A DNA stretch of 9,440 bases from an uncultured Bacteroidales bacterium. Its GTDB lineage: Bacteria > Bacteroidota > Bacteroidia > Bacteroidales > F082. The position numbers and the translations under genes were made by a program. The notes beneath the pieces were generated by a model. The model searched no databases. It had not been told where the DNA came from and saw only the letters and a program-made list of their open reading frames with translations. This document shows positions 1 to 6,873 of the stretch, in pieces (positions within the stretch are counted from its first letter, which is position 1; each line of letters opens with the position of its first letter). The stretch is from the NCBI GenBank assembly GCA_937884015.1, contig CALGBV010000129.1, positions 1 to 9,440 of the forward strand, in the 5' to 3' direction.

Positions 1-348
1 TTTTGATGCGTCGATATAGCTGAAATTGTCGTTGGGCAATGTCCTTGCATCGAAGGTAATGGTGTAGCCGCTGGCCTTGTTGAAAAACCTTGCGGCGCGG
101 GCAAAGATGCCTTCTTCGGCATAAAGTGGTGTTATTCCAGGCTTTATGAGCAATACTATGGCAATGATAGCTGCTGTTGCGGCGCAAGTTGTCAAGAGTG
201 TTTTCCATGATGAAAGTTTTACTGTCTTTTCGCTCACGTTTTCTTGTCCTGCCGTTTGCATGACTTTTTCTTTTAATGATTTTGTGGCATGAAACTCGCA
301 GTCTGGCGTGAGAGTTTTTTCAATTTCTGATTTGCTATTCTTTTTCAT
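1..348 (-). CDS. Single-span membrane protein downstream of an ECF sigma factor; probable anti-sigma/regulatory partner (3' part outside window)
   Basis: Reading down from an ATG at 348, an open frame runs 116 codons off the left edge with no stop. Residues 1-50 are polar and probably cytoplasmic (MKKNSKSEIEKTLTPDCEFH, then a SLKEKVM segment). Residues about 51-68 (LLTTCAATAAIIAIVLLI) form one transmembrane helix. The rest (from about 70) should be periplasmic and includes YTITFDARTLPNDNFSYID. The start lies 25 bp after the sigma-factor stop, so the two genes are probably co-transcribed. A short cytoplasmic head, one helix and a periplasmic domain, encoded right after an ECF sigma gene, is the usual anti-sigma layout. 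The periplasmic start loosely recalls LolA/RseB-like lipid-sensing folds, but that is only an impression. No ZAS or FecR signature is visible in this part. Function is inferred mainly from context. Confidence 0.6.
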   Translation of the reverse strand, partial: MKKNSKSEIEKTLTPDCEFHATKSLKEKVMQTAGQENVSEKTVKLSSWKTLLTTCAATAAIIAIVLLIKPGITPLYAEEGIFARAARFFNKASGYTITFDARTLPNDNFSYIDASK

Positions 349-373
349 TGTTTTGAAAGTTTAATGGTTGTCG

Positions 374-874
374 TTAATTGTTGATGTCTTTTTGAAGGTG
401 GGCGATAGCGTAACGGTAGCGCGATTTTGCCGTGGCTTCTGGAATTTCGAGGATTTTTGCAATCTCGCGGAATTTGAGTCCGTCGTAACATTTGAGGCGA
501 ACGATTTCGGCTTGTTCATCCGAAAGCGTTGTGAGGAGTCTGTTGATCCTCAAATATTCTTCGTGAATTTGCAGATCTTCGTTTTCTTCGGCAAGCTGAC
601 AGGCATCATCAATGGAAACCATTTCAAATTTTTTCCTTCGATGATAATCCTGACAGCTGTTGCTGATGGAGCGAATCAAATAGTGCTTGAGGTTGCGGAC
701 ATGTCGGAGGTTTTCTCCCGAAGCGAATAGTTTTAGGAAAGCATCCTGGACTATATCTTCAGCATCTTCGCGGCTCCCGATACGCATATAGGCAAACCGA
801 AACAATTTGTCTTGCTCGTTCTCGATGATTTTCTCGAGTTCTTTCAGCCTTGTTAGTTTGAAATCTTGTTGCAT
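374..874 (-). CDS. RNA polymerase sigma-70 family factor, ECF type
   Basis: A 166-residue protein of ECF sigma size. Region 2 spans about residues 24-82: FRFAYMRIGSREDAEDIVQDAFLKLF, then the promoter-melting/-10 segment HYLIRSISNSCQDYHRR. Region 4 spans about 112-160: LTTLSDEQAEIVRLKCYDGL, followed by the helix-turn-helix FREIAKILEIPEATAKSRYRYAI that would read the -35 element. Region 3 and region 1.1 are absent, as expected for the class. The start MQQDFKL fits: the preceding sequence is AT-rich and holds inverted repeats rather than coding sequence. The next gene on the same strand, 25 bp downstream, encodes a single-span membrane protein that is the likely anti-sigma partner. The factor probably controls an envelope or surface regulon, but its signal and targets cannot be read from here. 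No TonB receptor/SusC gene is visible next to it. Confidence 0.93.
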   Translation of the reverse strand: MQQDFKLTRLKELEKIIENEQDKLFRFAYMRIGSREDAEDIVQDAFLKLFASGENLRHVRNLKHYLIRSISNSCQDYHRRKKFEMVSIDDACQLAEENEDLQIHEEYLRINRLLTTLSDEQAEIVRLKCYDGLKFREIAKILEIPEATAKSRYRYAIAHLQKDINN

Positions 875-898
875 TGTCTTGTTATTTGTTTGACTTTA

Positions 899-947
899 GG
901 ATGCATCCGATTTAAAGACGTAAAAAGAGGGAAAAAGATTTAATCGG
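899..947. promoter_or_regulatory. Inverted repeats upstream of the ECF sigma gene
   Basis: The sigma-gene leader holds a perfect 10-bp palindrome GGATGCATCC (899-908), 24 bp before the ATG. Overlapping it is a second inverted repeat, CCGATTTAAA (907-916) with TTTAATCGG (939-947): nine pairs with one bulged T. I see no TAnnTTTG housekeeping element in this leader. The gene may therefore be transcribed by another sigma factor, possibly itself, but no proven ECF -35/-10 pair could be assigned. Confidence 0.35.
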
Positions 948-966
948 CGACTCGTTTTTCAAAGGG

Positions 967-1001
967 AAAAGTCCTCGCAAAAAGATTTTGTGAGGACTTT
1001 T
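967..1001 (-). terminator. Rho-independent terminator after the glycosyltransferase gene
   Basis: AAAAGTCCTC (967-976) pairs perfectly with GAGGACTTTT (992-1001). The inner bases 977-982 and 986-991 continue the stem (one G-T wobble, one C-G and four A-T pairs) around a 3-nt AGA loop, giving about 16 bp. It lies just after the glycosyltransferase stop at 1009-1011 and separates that gene from the sigma-factor gene. The outer A/T runs would let it work in both directions. Confidence 0.85.
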
Positions 1002-1008
1002 TCTTGTT

Positions 1009-1980
1009 TTATAGGCAGAAATACCGTTGCATTACCAAAAGGGCAATGTATCGTTCTCGACGCTTGTTACGGAATTGGTCGACGTATTGGTTGGCATTGC
1101 GGGAGATGGCCTTGGCTTCTTCGGGATGGGCGGTGTAGTAGTCCATTTTTTCGATGAGGTCGGCATAGTCGTTTCTGATTTCAATGTAATGTACATTGGG
1201 TTGCAAACGGCCTTCCATGAACCATGTTTCGCAGGTTGGGCGCGGCATGACGGCCAACGAATTGCTGCTCATCACCCATTTCAGGTTGCTGGCCACGTCG
1301 TTGCCTTCCAATGCCATGATGTATTTATAGTCGAGATGTTCGTAGAGCGATAGGCGGGGAGCGGTGGCTTTTCCGTCGGGATTGCCTGAAAACAGGCCTC
1401 CTTTTGCTATTGTGTTTGCAGCATCAATCCTTGGGTGATTGCCAAACATTTCCATGAATCGGATGCGGTTTTCGCGTGTGCCGACTTGTCCCCTGAAAAT
1501 GGCGATGTCTTTTTTGTTGTGGAAATCCTTTTTGTCGTTCAGGAAAACGAAATGGCGGCATTTGTCGAGATTGAGCAAGACGGCATTGCCGTTATCATCG
1601 CAAAGGTTGCGGCTTTTGACTATGGTTGGCGAATCAGGAATGTCACGTATGTCGCCGAAAAGATATTTCCAACGGAAATCGGGATTGAACCAACGGACGA
1701 TTTCGTGGCTGTCCAGATAATAAACGCTGCTGTGGCCTTTTTTGTGGAAATCGCTTATTGCGGTTGCATCTGAAGCGATGCTTTCAGTAGCGTGGCAGTA
1801 ATAGTTTACCCGGTCGTTTATGTATTTGGCATCATAAAGTTTTGCGCATTCATCAAGTTCCTGCTGAAGCTGCTTGCGAAGCAGAAAGTCAGGAATGGAT
1901 TCTTTGGCGTAAGCTTTCAGATAATAGAGAAACTTTGAGTTCTTTCCGCTATGAAGTATGTAATTGAGCGAACTTCGCAT
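1009..1980 (-). CDS. Glycosyltransferase family 90 (CAP10/LpsA-like), probable surface-glycan glycosyltransferase
   Basis: Predicted cytoplasmic protein of 323 residues with no signal peptide or clear membrane helix. It resembles GT90/CAP10-like enzymes, which transfer sugars such as glucose or xylose onto LPS or other glycans. Visible family features are IFRGQVGTRENRIRF (161-175), YKYIMALEGNDVASNLKWVM (218-237) followed by SSNSLAVMPRPTCETW, and a C-terminal LQPNVHYIEIRNDYADLIEKM segment. I chose the ATG at 1980. An alternative TTG at 2022 would put the neighbouring terminator inside the coding region and add a low-complexity MPTFFLFLPNK leader. The donor and acceptor cannot be told from sequence. 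The gene stands alone between terminators, not inside an O-antigen cluster, so a role in modifying LPS core or another surface glycan is inference. Confidence 0.82.
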   Translation of the reverse strand: MRSSLNYILHSGKNSKFLYYLKAYAKESIPDFLLRKQLQQELDECAKLYDAKYINDRVNYYCHATESIASDATAISDFHKKGHSSVYYLDSHEIVRWFNPDFRWKYLFGDIRDIPDSPTIVKSRNLCDDNGNAVLLNLDKCRHFVFLNDKKDFHNKKDIAIFRGQVGTRENRIRFMEMFGNHPRIDAANTIAKGGLFSGNPDGKATAPRLSLYEHLDYKYIMALEGNDVASNLKWVMSSNSLAVMPRPTCETWFMEGRLQPNVHYIEIRNDYADLIEKMDYYTAHPEEAKAISRNANQYVDQFRNKRRERYIALLVMQRYFCL

Positions 1981-1998
1981 GACAGTGGATTTGTTTGG

Positions 1999-2006
1999 CA
2001 AAAATA
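1999..2006 (-). promoter_or_regulatory. Candidate Bacteroidota -7 element for the glycosyltransferase gene
   Basis: TATTTTTG on the minus strand matches the Bacteroidota -7 consensus TAnnTTTG. It begins inside the T-tail of the ompA terminator and would start transcription about 12 nt before the ATG at 1980. No good -33 TTTG is seen; the expected place lies inside the terminator stem. Its T-run could produce the match by chance. Confidence 0.35.
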
Positions 2007-2008
2007 AA

Positions 2009-2036
2009 AAAAAGGTTGGCAATTGCCAACCTTTTT
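2009..2036 (-). terminator. Rho-independent terminator after the ompA-like gene
   Basis: This is a perfect 28-bp palindrome. The arm GGTTGGCAA (2014-2022) pairs with TTGCCAACC (2023-2031), flanked by A and T runs. On the minus strand the hairpin is followed by eight T residues (2013-2006). It starts 23 bp after the ompA-like stop codon. Confidence 0.92.
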
Positions 2037-2059
2037 GTTTTCATATTGAGCATCGTTTC

Positions 2060-3346
2060 TTATTCGTGATACTTGATAAGGTCGATGAGCACGCGGCGGT
2101 CGAATTCGGTTGGATCGAGTTCCTTAACACCACCGACAGGTTCGAGGATGATATTTTCCTCTGGGAAGCCCATGTCTAAGAGTTCCATCATGATCTTTCT
2201 GCAACGGTTTTCAGAAAGCTTCTGGTTGTATTCTGGAGTTGCTGTAGCGCTATCGCAAGAACCTCTCAGGCGGAGTTTGTAGTTGTTTGCCTTAGCCACA
2301 TTAGCAATTTCTCTCAAGTTGACGAGGTCTCTCTTTGACATCAACTGATAGGAGTCGAGGTTGAAGAAGATTGAGAAAGGATAGCTGATGGCTTCAATGT
2401 TATCTTGATAAATAACAACTGTGTCACAAGGAGTTTGTTCAACAGCGACAGGAACAGGAACTGCAGCCAGTTCGTCTTCCAGATTCTTGATTCTTTCGTT
2501 CATTTCCTTCATTTCTTTTTCGTAGTTGACAGGAAGTTCATAGATTCTGCCACCGATGTACCATGTAAGGCCGAGACCAACTGAATAGTTGTAGTCGGCT
2601 CTCTTTGGTCTAGGACCTTCTCCACCATTCTGAGCACCGCCAAATTCATTGTACCATGTGTCGATGTGCCATTCTTGTCCTGACCAGTTGAAGTTTAAAT
2701 TCAAATCCAAATAATCATTCAGACGGAAATTGTTATCCAAACCAGCCTGCCATGACAGCTCGTAGTTGTGAGATTCCTTATTCACAATGCTTTGGAGAAC
2801 GAAGAAATGTTCCGAAATGCAAGCTGCACCCATACCAAAGTGAAGGACAGGAGTCCAAACTCTATTCGGGTTATAATAGCCTTGGAAGAAATCAATTGGG
2901 CTGAACAAGAAGTCTGCGTGAAGATTATGATACATACCATGAGTGGCATAGTATTCATAATGCTGACCATTATGGTCAAAAACAGAAACAGGTTCTGGAT
3001 TTTCACCATTGTAAAGGAATTGAATTCCTGACAATCCGATGTGTCTTCCGTCAATGTAGCTATTGAAACCATTAACATCATATGCCAATCTGACACCTAC
3101 TTTATGAGTAATCCATTTGCCAACGGTAAAACTGCCACCGAATGACATATTGCCCCATTGCACTTTTGTAAAATCTCCACCAGGGTTTCTATCAGTGCCT
3201 TGCCACCAATCCATCGTTCCTGCAGCAGAGATAAACCAATTCTGACCAGCCTTTGTGGTCAGGTAACGAACAGAGTCCACGTGGCCTGCTGCCATTGATA
3301 CAGAGGCGATTAGGACTGCACACATTGTGATAAATGCTTTCTTCAT
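2060..3346 (-). CDS. OmpA-family outer membrane protein: N-terminal beta-barrel plus C-terminal peptidoglycan-binding domain
   Basis: A 428-residue protein with a Sec signal peptide (MKKAFITMCAVLIASVSMAAG). Residues about 25-275 alternate aromatic and polar residues in a way typical of outer-membrane beta strands. A short charged coiled-coil linker follows (YEKEMKEMNERIKNLEDELAAV). The OmpA_C domain runs from FSIFFNLDSYQ (324) to the C-terminus and contains GSCDSATATPEYNQKLSENR. By comparison with OmpA, D365 and R381 should bind the diaminopimelate of peptidoglycan. The protein should sit in the outer membrane and tether it to the cell wall. C364 and C382 sit directly beside these two residues, where many homologues have small residues such as Ala. 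The gene has its own promoter upstream and a terminator downstream, so it is probably monocistronic and well expressed. Confidence 0.93.
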   Translation of the reverse strand: MKKAFITMCAVLIASVSMAAGHVDSVRYLTTKAGQNWFISAAGTMDWWQGTDRNPGGDFTKVQWGNMSFGGSFTVGKWITHKVGVRLAYDVNGFNSYIDGRHIGLSGIQFLYNGENPEPVSVFDHNGQHYEYYATHGMYHNLHADFLFSPIDFFQGYYNPNRVWTPVLHFGMGAACISEHFFVLQSIVNKESHNYELSWQAGLDNNFRLNDYLDLNLNFNWSGQEWHIDTWYNEFGGAQNGGEGPRPKRADYNYSVGLGLTWYIGGRIYELPVNYEKEMKEMNERIKNLEDELAAVPVPVAVEQTPCDTVVIYQDNIEAISYPFSIFFNLDSYQLMSKRDLVNLREIANVAKANNYKLRLRGSCDSATATPEYNQKLSENRCRKIMMELLDMGFPEENIILEPVGGVKELDPTEFDRRVLIDLIKYHE

Positions 3347-3400
3347 TTGAACTTTAGTATTTTTTGATTTCTATTAATAATTCACTAAATATTTGAGGTG

Positions 3401-3429
3401 CAAAAGTAAGACTTTTTTCTTTACCGAAA
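3401..3429 (-). promoter_or_regulatory. Bacteroidota-type promoter for the ompA-like gene
   Basis: On the minus strand TACTTTTG (3408-3401) matches the -7 consensus TAnnTTTG exactly. TTTCGG (about 3429-3424) is a weak -33 candidate at roughly the right spacing. The start codon at 3346 gives an AT-rich leader of about 50 nt. Confidence 0.7.
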
Positions 3430-3456
3430 TCTTTTTTTTCAAAAAAACTTTAAAAA

Positions 3457-4338
3457 TTAGTGGTTTGCAAGTCTTTCCAACGTGTTAGTGATAAGATTTT
3501 TGACACTTGGATGATAATCTGCTGCAAACTTTTCCGTCACCCTATTGGCGATTACGGCGCAAATTGTCAGGCAGTTATGCCCTAACATTTTGCCTAAGCC
3601 ATACAATGCCGATGATTCCATCTCGAAATTGCAGATGCGCCAATTTTCATACCTGAAGTTTTCGATTTTCCGGTTGTTTTCAGGATAAGCCAACTGCATG
3701 CGCAAGGTACGCCCTTGCGGACCATAAAACCCCGGTGCCGTTGCGGTAATGCCTTTGAAATAGCCTTCGCCCAAACGTTCAAGTAGTTCTTTTGAACCTT
3801 CAACAACATATGGTTTAGGCAAATCAGTTGGATAGTCGGTTTGCTTAATAAACTCATCTCTTATGGCAATCTCGTTTATTTCATGGTTTTTCTCGTAGAA
3901 ATATATCAGGCCATCAAATCCGAGAGCATATCTTGTAGCCACAAAACTGTTTTCAACAGGAATGTCGGCTTGCAAGGCTCCTGATGTTCCCAATCTGATT
4001 AAGTTTAATGAACGGTGTTTTTCTTTAGGCATCCTCGTTTTCAGGTCGATGTTGGCCAAAGCGTCCAGTTCATTGATTACGATATCAAGATTATCTGTGC
4101 CCATGCCCGTCGACAAAACGGTGATTCTCTTTCCATTGAAATAGCCCGTACGAGTAAAAAGTTCGCGGTTTTGACGTTTCACTTCGATTTTGTCGAAAAA
4201 CTCAGCCACCATATCAGCACGGGCCGGATCGCCAACCAAAATGATATCGTCGGCAATCTGGTCGGGATGCAAATTCAGGTGATATATCGCTCCTTCTTCG
4301 TTTAGAATAAGCTGTGATGCAGGAATTGGTTGATACAT
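3457..4338 (-). CDS. udp: Nucleoside phosphorylase, uridine phosphorylase-like
   Basis: A 293-residue protein of the PNP/UDP (nucleoside phosphorylase I) family. It should cleave uridine or a related nucleoside with phosphate, giving the base and ribose-1-phosphate for pyrimidine salvage in the cytoplasm. Motifs: DIILVGDPARADMV with phosphate-loop GDPAR (36-40), STGMGTDN (76-83), RLGTSGAL (115-122) and NFEMESSALYGLG (237-249), where the Glu-Met-Glu triad contacts ribose. The start is the ATG at 4338 (MYQPIPASQ). An open frame continues upstream to 4443, but it runs through the TACTTTTG promoter and the cinA leader, so the longer form is not credible. Uridine rather than purine specificity is inferred from overall resemblance; some Bacteroidota homologues are simply called nucleoside phosphorylases. 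Downstream there is only an A/T-rich inverted repeat (about 3432-3448), not a convincing terminator. Confidence 0.9.
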   Translation of the reverse strand: MYQPIPASQLILNEEGAIYHLNLHPDQIADDIILVGDPARADMVAEFFDKIEVKRQNRELFTRTGYFNGKRITVLSTGMGTDNLDIVINELDALANIDLKTRMPKEKHRSLNLIRLGTSGALQADIPVENSFVATRYALGFDGLIYFYEKNHEINEIAIRDEFIKQTDYPTDLPKPYVVEGSKELLERLGEGYFKGITATAPGFYGPQGRTLRMQLAYPENNRKIENFRYENWRICNFEMESSALYGLGKMLGHNCLTICAVIANRVTEKFAADYHPSVKNLITNTLERLANH

Positions 4339-4361
4339 ATTAATTAAGGTGTTTGCCTTTG

Positions 4362-4369
4362 CAAAAGTA
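4362..4369 (-). promoter_or_regulatory. -7 promoter element for the nucleoside phosphorylase gene
   Basis: TACTTTTG on the minus strand matches TAnnTTTG exactly and lies about 24 bp before the ATG at 4338. I see no good -33 TTTG at the usual spacing. Its position rules out the longer phosphorylase reading frame. Confidence 0.65.
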
Positions 4370-4421
4370 GTGTTTTTTTCAAAATGAATGGATATTTCTG
4401 TCTCCAATGAGATAAATAGCG

Positions 4422-4429
4422 TACTTTTG
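4422..4429 (+). promoter_or_regulatory. -7 promoter element for cinA
   Basis: TACTTTTG on the plus strand matches TAnnTTTG exactly and ends 15 bp before the cinA ATG at 4445, implying a very short leader. TTTCTG at 4395-4400 is a weak -33 candidate about 21 bp upstream. Its position favours the ATG at 4445 over the in-frame ATG at 4388. Confidence 0.65.
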
Positions 4430-4444
4430 CCAAAATTGTTCAAA

Positions 4445-5692
4445 ATGAAAGAAGTGATTGTAAAAAATATCTCGATTGGCGACGAACTGCTGATTGGTCA
4501 GGTGATTAATACGAATGCAGCTTGGCTTGGAGAGCATCTTTCCGAGGCAGGTTACAATCTTAAATCCGTCCTCACAATAGGAGATTCCGAAAAAGCCATC
4601 CTGGATGCGTTTGAGAACTGCATGGATGCTGATCTGGTGCTGGTTACGGGCGGTTTGGGGCCAACTGCTGACGACATTACCAAGCCAACCGTGTGCAAGT
4701 TTTTCGGGACGGAGCTCGTTTTCTGTCAGGAGGCATACGACAATTTGGTTTCCATTTTCAACCGCCGTGGATTCACCATGTCGGAGCGCAACCGCGGACA
4801 GGCGCTTTTGCCAAAATCATGCACCTATATTCAAAATAGTTACGGCACGGCTCCATGCATGTGGTTAGAGAAGAATGGCGTTGTGTTTGTCTTTATGCCA
4901 GGCGTTCCGTTTGAGATGAAAGGTATCTTCAACGATGAACTGCTGCCGCGATTCAAGCAACGTTTCAAGTCAATACCTTACGAAAAGCGGGTGATTATGA
5001 CGACTGGCATCGGTGAGTCGTTTTTGGCTGACAAAATCAAGGATTGGGAAGAGAATTTGCCTGATTTTCTTTCGCTTGCCTATCTGCCGCAATATGGTTT
5101 GGTTCGCTTGCGCCTGAGTGGAAGACATGAAAATGCTGATTTTCTGCACGAGACTTTGGATAGGGAAACTGAAAAGCTCTCCGCACTGATTCATGAAAAT
5201 GTCTTTGCCATGGATGACATGCCGATTGAAAATGTCGTTTTTCACCTCTTAATTAATAAAGGTGCGACTTTTGCCACGGCTGAGAGTTGTACGGGAGGCA
5301 ACATGGCGCATCGCATCACGATGATTCCTGGCAGCTCGGACGTTTTCAAAGGCACGGCAGTGACCTACGCTACCGAATCGAAAACCAACGTGATAGGAGT
5401 GCCGAAACAAGTGATTGATGAGTTTGGCGTGGTTAGCCAGCAGGTTGTCGAGGCAATGGCCGAAGGCGTCAGGAGAGTTTATGGCGCCGATTATGGCTTG
5501 GCTTCGACGGGTGTGGCAGGACCTGGCGGTGGCACAGAAGAAAACCCCGTCGGAACGGTTTGGTTGGGTGTGGCAACACCCGATGGCGTGATTTCCAAAC
5601 GCTTCAATTTCGGCAACTCGCGTGAGAACGTGATTGAACGTGCAACCGTTATGGCTTACGAAATGTTAAGAAATGAGTTAGTTAGGAGTTAA
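4445..5692 (+). CDS. cinA: CinA: competence/damage-inducible protein with MoCF-like and NMN deamidase (PncC) domains
   Basis: A 415-residue protein, the usual length for two-domain CinA. The N-terminal MoCF/COG1058 domain (about 1-170) shows IGDELLIGQVINTN, TGGLGPTADD (68-77) and MPGVPFEM (151-158); in characterised homologues it is an ADP-ribose/NAD-related pyrophosphatase. The C-terminal PncC domain (about 258-415) shows AESCTGG (279-285) and GVAGPGGGTEENPVGTVWLG (356-375). This domain deamidates nicotinamide mononucleotide to NaMN in pyridine nucleotide recycling. Both domains look intact. I chose the ATG at 4445 because the -7 element lies just upstream and the protein then begins at the domain start (MKEVIVKNISIGDELL); the earlier ATG at 4388 lies upstream of the promoter. 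The last few codons (NELVRS) fall in a GAGTTAG-like repetitive stretch, so the C-terminus may have been remodelled. No competence operon is adjacent. Confidence 0.96.
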   Translation: MKEVIVKNISIGDELLIGQVINTNAAWLGEHLSEAGYNLKSVLTIGDSEKAILDAFENCMDADLVLVTGGLGPTADDITKPTVCKFFGTELVFCQEAYDNLVSIFNRRGFTMSERNRGQALLPKSCTYIQNSYGTAPCMWLEKNGVVFVFMPGVPFEMKGIFNDELLPRFKQRFKSIPYEKRVIMTTGIGESFLADKIKDWEENLPDFLSLAYLPQYGLVRLRLSGRHENADFLHETLDRETEKLSALIHENVFAMDDMPIENVVFHLLINKGATFATAESCTGGNMAHRITMIPGSSDVFKGTAVTYATESKTNVIGVPKQVIDEFGVVSQQVVEAMAEGVRRVYGADYGLASTGVAGPGGGTEENPVGTVWLGVATPDGVISKRFNFGNSRENVIERATVMAYEMLRNELVRS

Positions 5693-5697
5693 GGGGA

Positions 5698-5771
5698 TTT
5701 TGGACTTTTAGACCTTTGGACAATTTGACATTTAGACTTTTGGACTTTGGGCTTTTTGAACAATTTTGAAC
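5698..5771. repeat. Degenerate 8-bp tandem repeat (TTTTGGAC-like) after cinA
   Basis: Six octamers follow in exact 8-bp register: TTTTGGAC (5698), TTTTAGAC (5706), CTTTGGAC (5714), AATTTGAC (5722), ATTTAGAC (5730) and TTTTGGAC (5738). A shortened TTTGGGC (5746) and two looser units ending in TTTTGAAC (to 5771) follow. The GAC end of each unit is the most constant part. No hairpin is formed, so it is not a terminator. It begins 6 bp after the cinA stop. Confidence 0.85.
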
Positions 5772-5780
5772 TATTTATCG

Positions 5781-5811
5781 ACTGAAGACTGAGAACCGAG
5801 AACTGAAAACC
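5781..5811. repeat. 7-bp tandem repeat (ACTGARA-like) before the gldB-like gene
   Basis: Four heptamers follow in exact register: ACTGAAG (5781), ACTGAGA (5788), ACCGAGA (5795) and ACTGAAA (5802), then a partial ACC. The array lies about 30 bp before the gldB-like start, where the -33 region of its promoter would be expected. Confidence 0.8.
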
Positions 5812-5842
5812 ATTACTTTTCGAACAATATCATTAGGATTCT

Positions 5843-6856
5843 ATGAGACATATAAACAGTTTATTGATAACGGTTTGCATTACGATTTGCACCGTCAGTT
5901 GTAAAGACAGCAAACCCGATTACAAGAAAAAACTGGATGTAAAGACTGCACCAGTTACCGACTTGGCATTTAGCCGTTATGAAGACGTGCTGTTCAATCT
6001 GGATACGGCTGATTTTCAGGCTGAACTGATGCGTATTCAGAACGATTATCTTCCTTTCCTTGGAGGTGATTTGACTAACCCGAATGCGGTACAATACTTG
6101 AAGGATTTTGCCACGGACGAATACATGAATATCCTTTACCAAAAGGTAAAGACCACTTTCCCAAATCTGGATTATGTCGAGAAAACCATGGAAGACGTTT
6201 ATGCGCATTTTAATTATTATTATCCTGAAATTCAGTTGCCAAAGAAGGTGTATACTTGTGTAACTGGTGTTAATGCAGAGACCACAGCCGTAATGGTATC
6301 CGATGATGGTCTGATTGTTTCATTGGACTGGTACCTCAATCGTGACGAGGTTTATGACCAGATTGGAATGCCGCGCTATATGTCGGAACGCACAGTGAAG
6401 GAAACGTTGGCAAAGGATGTTGCAATGGAACTTTATATGGCCTATATTTACGAGTGGCGCAAGCAGACCAACCTTTCCGACGAAATGGTGAATGCCGGAA
6501 AAATCAAGTATTTCATCGAAGCAATGGCGCCCGAATTGCCCGACCACATTTTACTTGGCTATTCCGAGGAACAAATGAAATGGATTGATGAGAATGAGGG
6601 CGGAGTGTGGGCTGACATCGTGGGCAACCAACGCCTTTTCTCGACGGGCTTGGACATGCACATGACTTTCCTAGCCGACGGACCCTTCACGCAGGAATAC
6701 AGCAACGAAGCTCCGGCAAGACTGGGTGAGTTTTTTGGTCTGCACATCGTGCGTTCCTACATGGCGAACAACGAAGTCACTCTGCAGCAACTGATGAAGA
6801 ACAACGACCTCCAAGGCATATTCCAAAGCTCCAACTATAAGCCGAGAAAAAACTGA
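5843..6856 (+). CDS. gldB: GldB-like lipoprotein (gliding-motility protein family)
   Basis: A 337-residue probable lipoprotein. A short hydrophobic signal ends in a lipobox with Cys20 (ICTVSC-KDSKPD). The body matches the GldB family: MVSDDGLIVSLDWYLN (151-166), a central AGKIKYFIEAMAPELPDHILLGYSEEQMKWIDENEGGVW block (218-256), LFSTGLDMHMTFLADGPFTQEYSNEAPARLGEFFGLHIVRSYM (265-307), and the C-terminal IFQSSNYKPRK. GldB is required for gliding in Flavobacterium, but homologues occur widely in non-gliding Bacteroidota, so motility should not be assumed here. Its biochemical role is unknown. No other gld or por genes are in the window. The leader has only TACTTTTC (5814-5821), one mismatch from TAnnTTTG, as a possible -7 element. 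A strong terminator follows, so the gene probably forms its own transcript. Confidence 0.87.
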   Translation: MRHINSLLITVCITICTVSCKDSKPDYKKKLDVKTAPVTDLAFSRYEDVLFNLDTADFQAELMRIQNDYLPFLGGDLTNPNAVQYLKDFATDEYMNILYQKVKTTFPNLDYVEKTMEDVYAHFNYYYPEIQLPKKVYTCVTGVNAETTAVMVSDDGLIVSLDWYLNRDEVYDQIGMPRYMSERTVKETLAKDVAMELYMAYIYEWRKQTNLSDEMVNAGKIKYFIEAMAPELPDHILLGYSEEQMKWIDENEGGVWADIVGNQRLFSTGLDMHMTFLADGPFTQEYSNEAPARLGEFFGLHIVRSYMANNEVTLQQLMKNNDLQGIFQSSNYKPRKN

Positions 6857-6873
6857 TTTTTCTTGGTTTGCGA

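Noticed and set aside
1981..2022. Longer glycosyltransferase starting at TTG 2022
   Set aside because: This would translate half of a perfect terminator palindrome and its T-tail; the ATG at 1980 is the natural start.
2782..3096. A 104-codon minus-strand frame overlapping the ompA-like gene
   Set aside because: It is a shifted frame inside the OmpA-like barrel coding region with no independent features.
4388..4444. Longer CinA starting at ATG 4388
   Set aside because: The first 19 codons lie across the TACTTTTG promoter box, and CinA family proteins begin close to the ATG at 4445.
5698..5811. CRISPR-like array
   Set aside because: The units are 7-8 bp in direct contact, with no spacers and no cas genes nearby.
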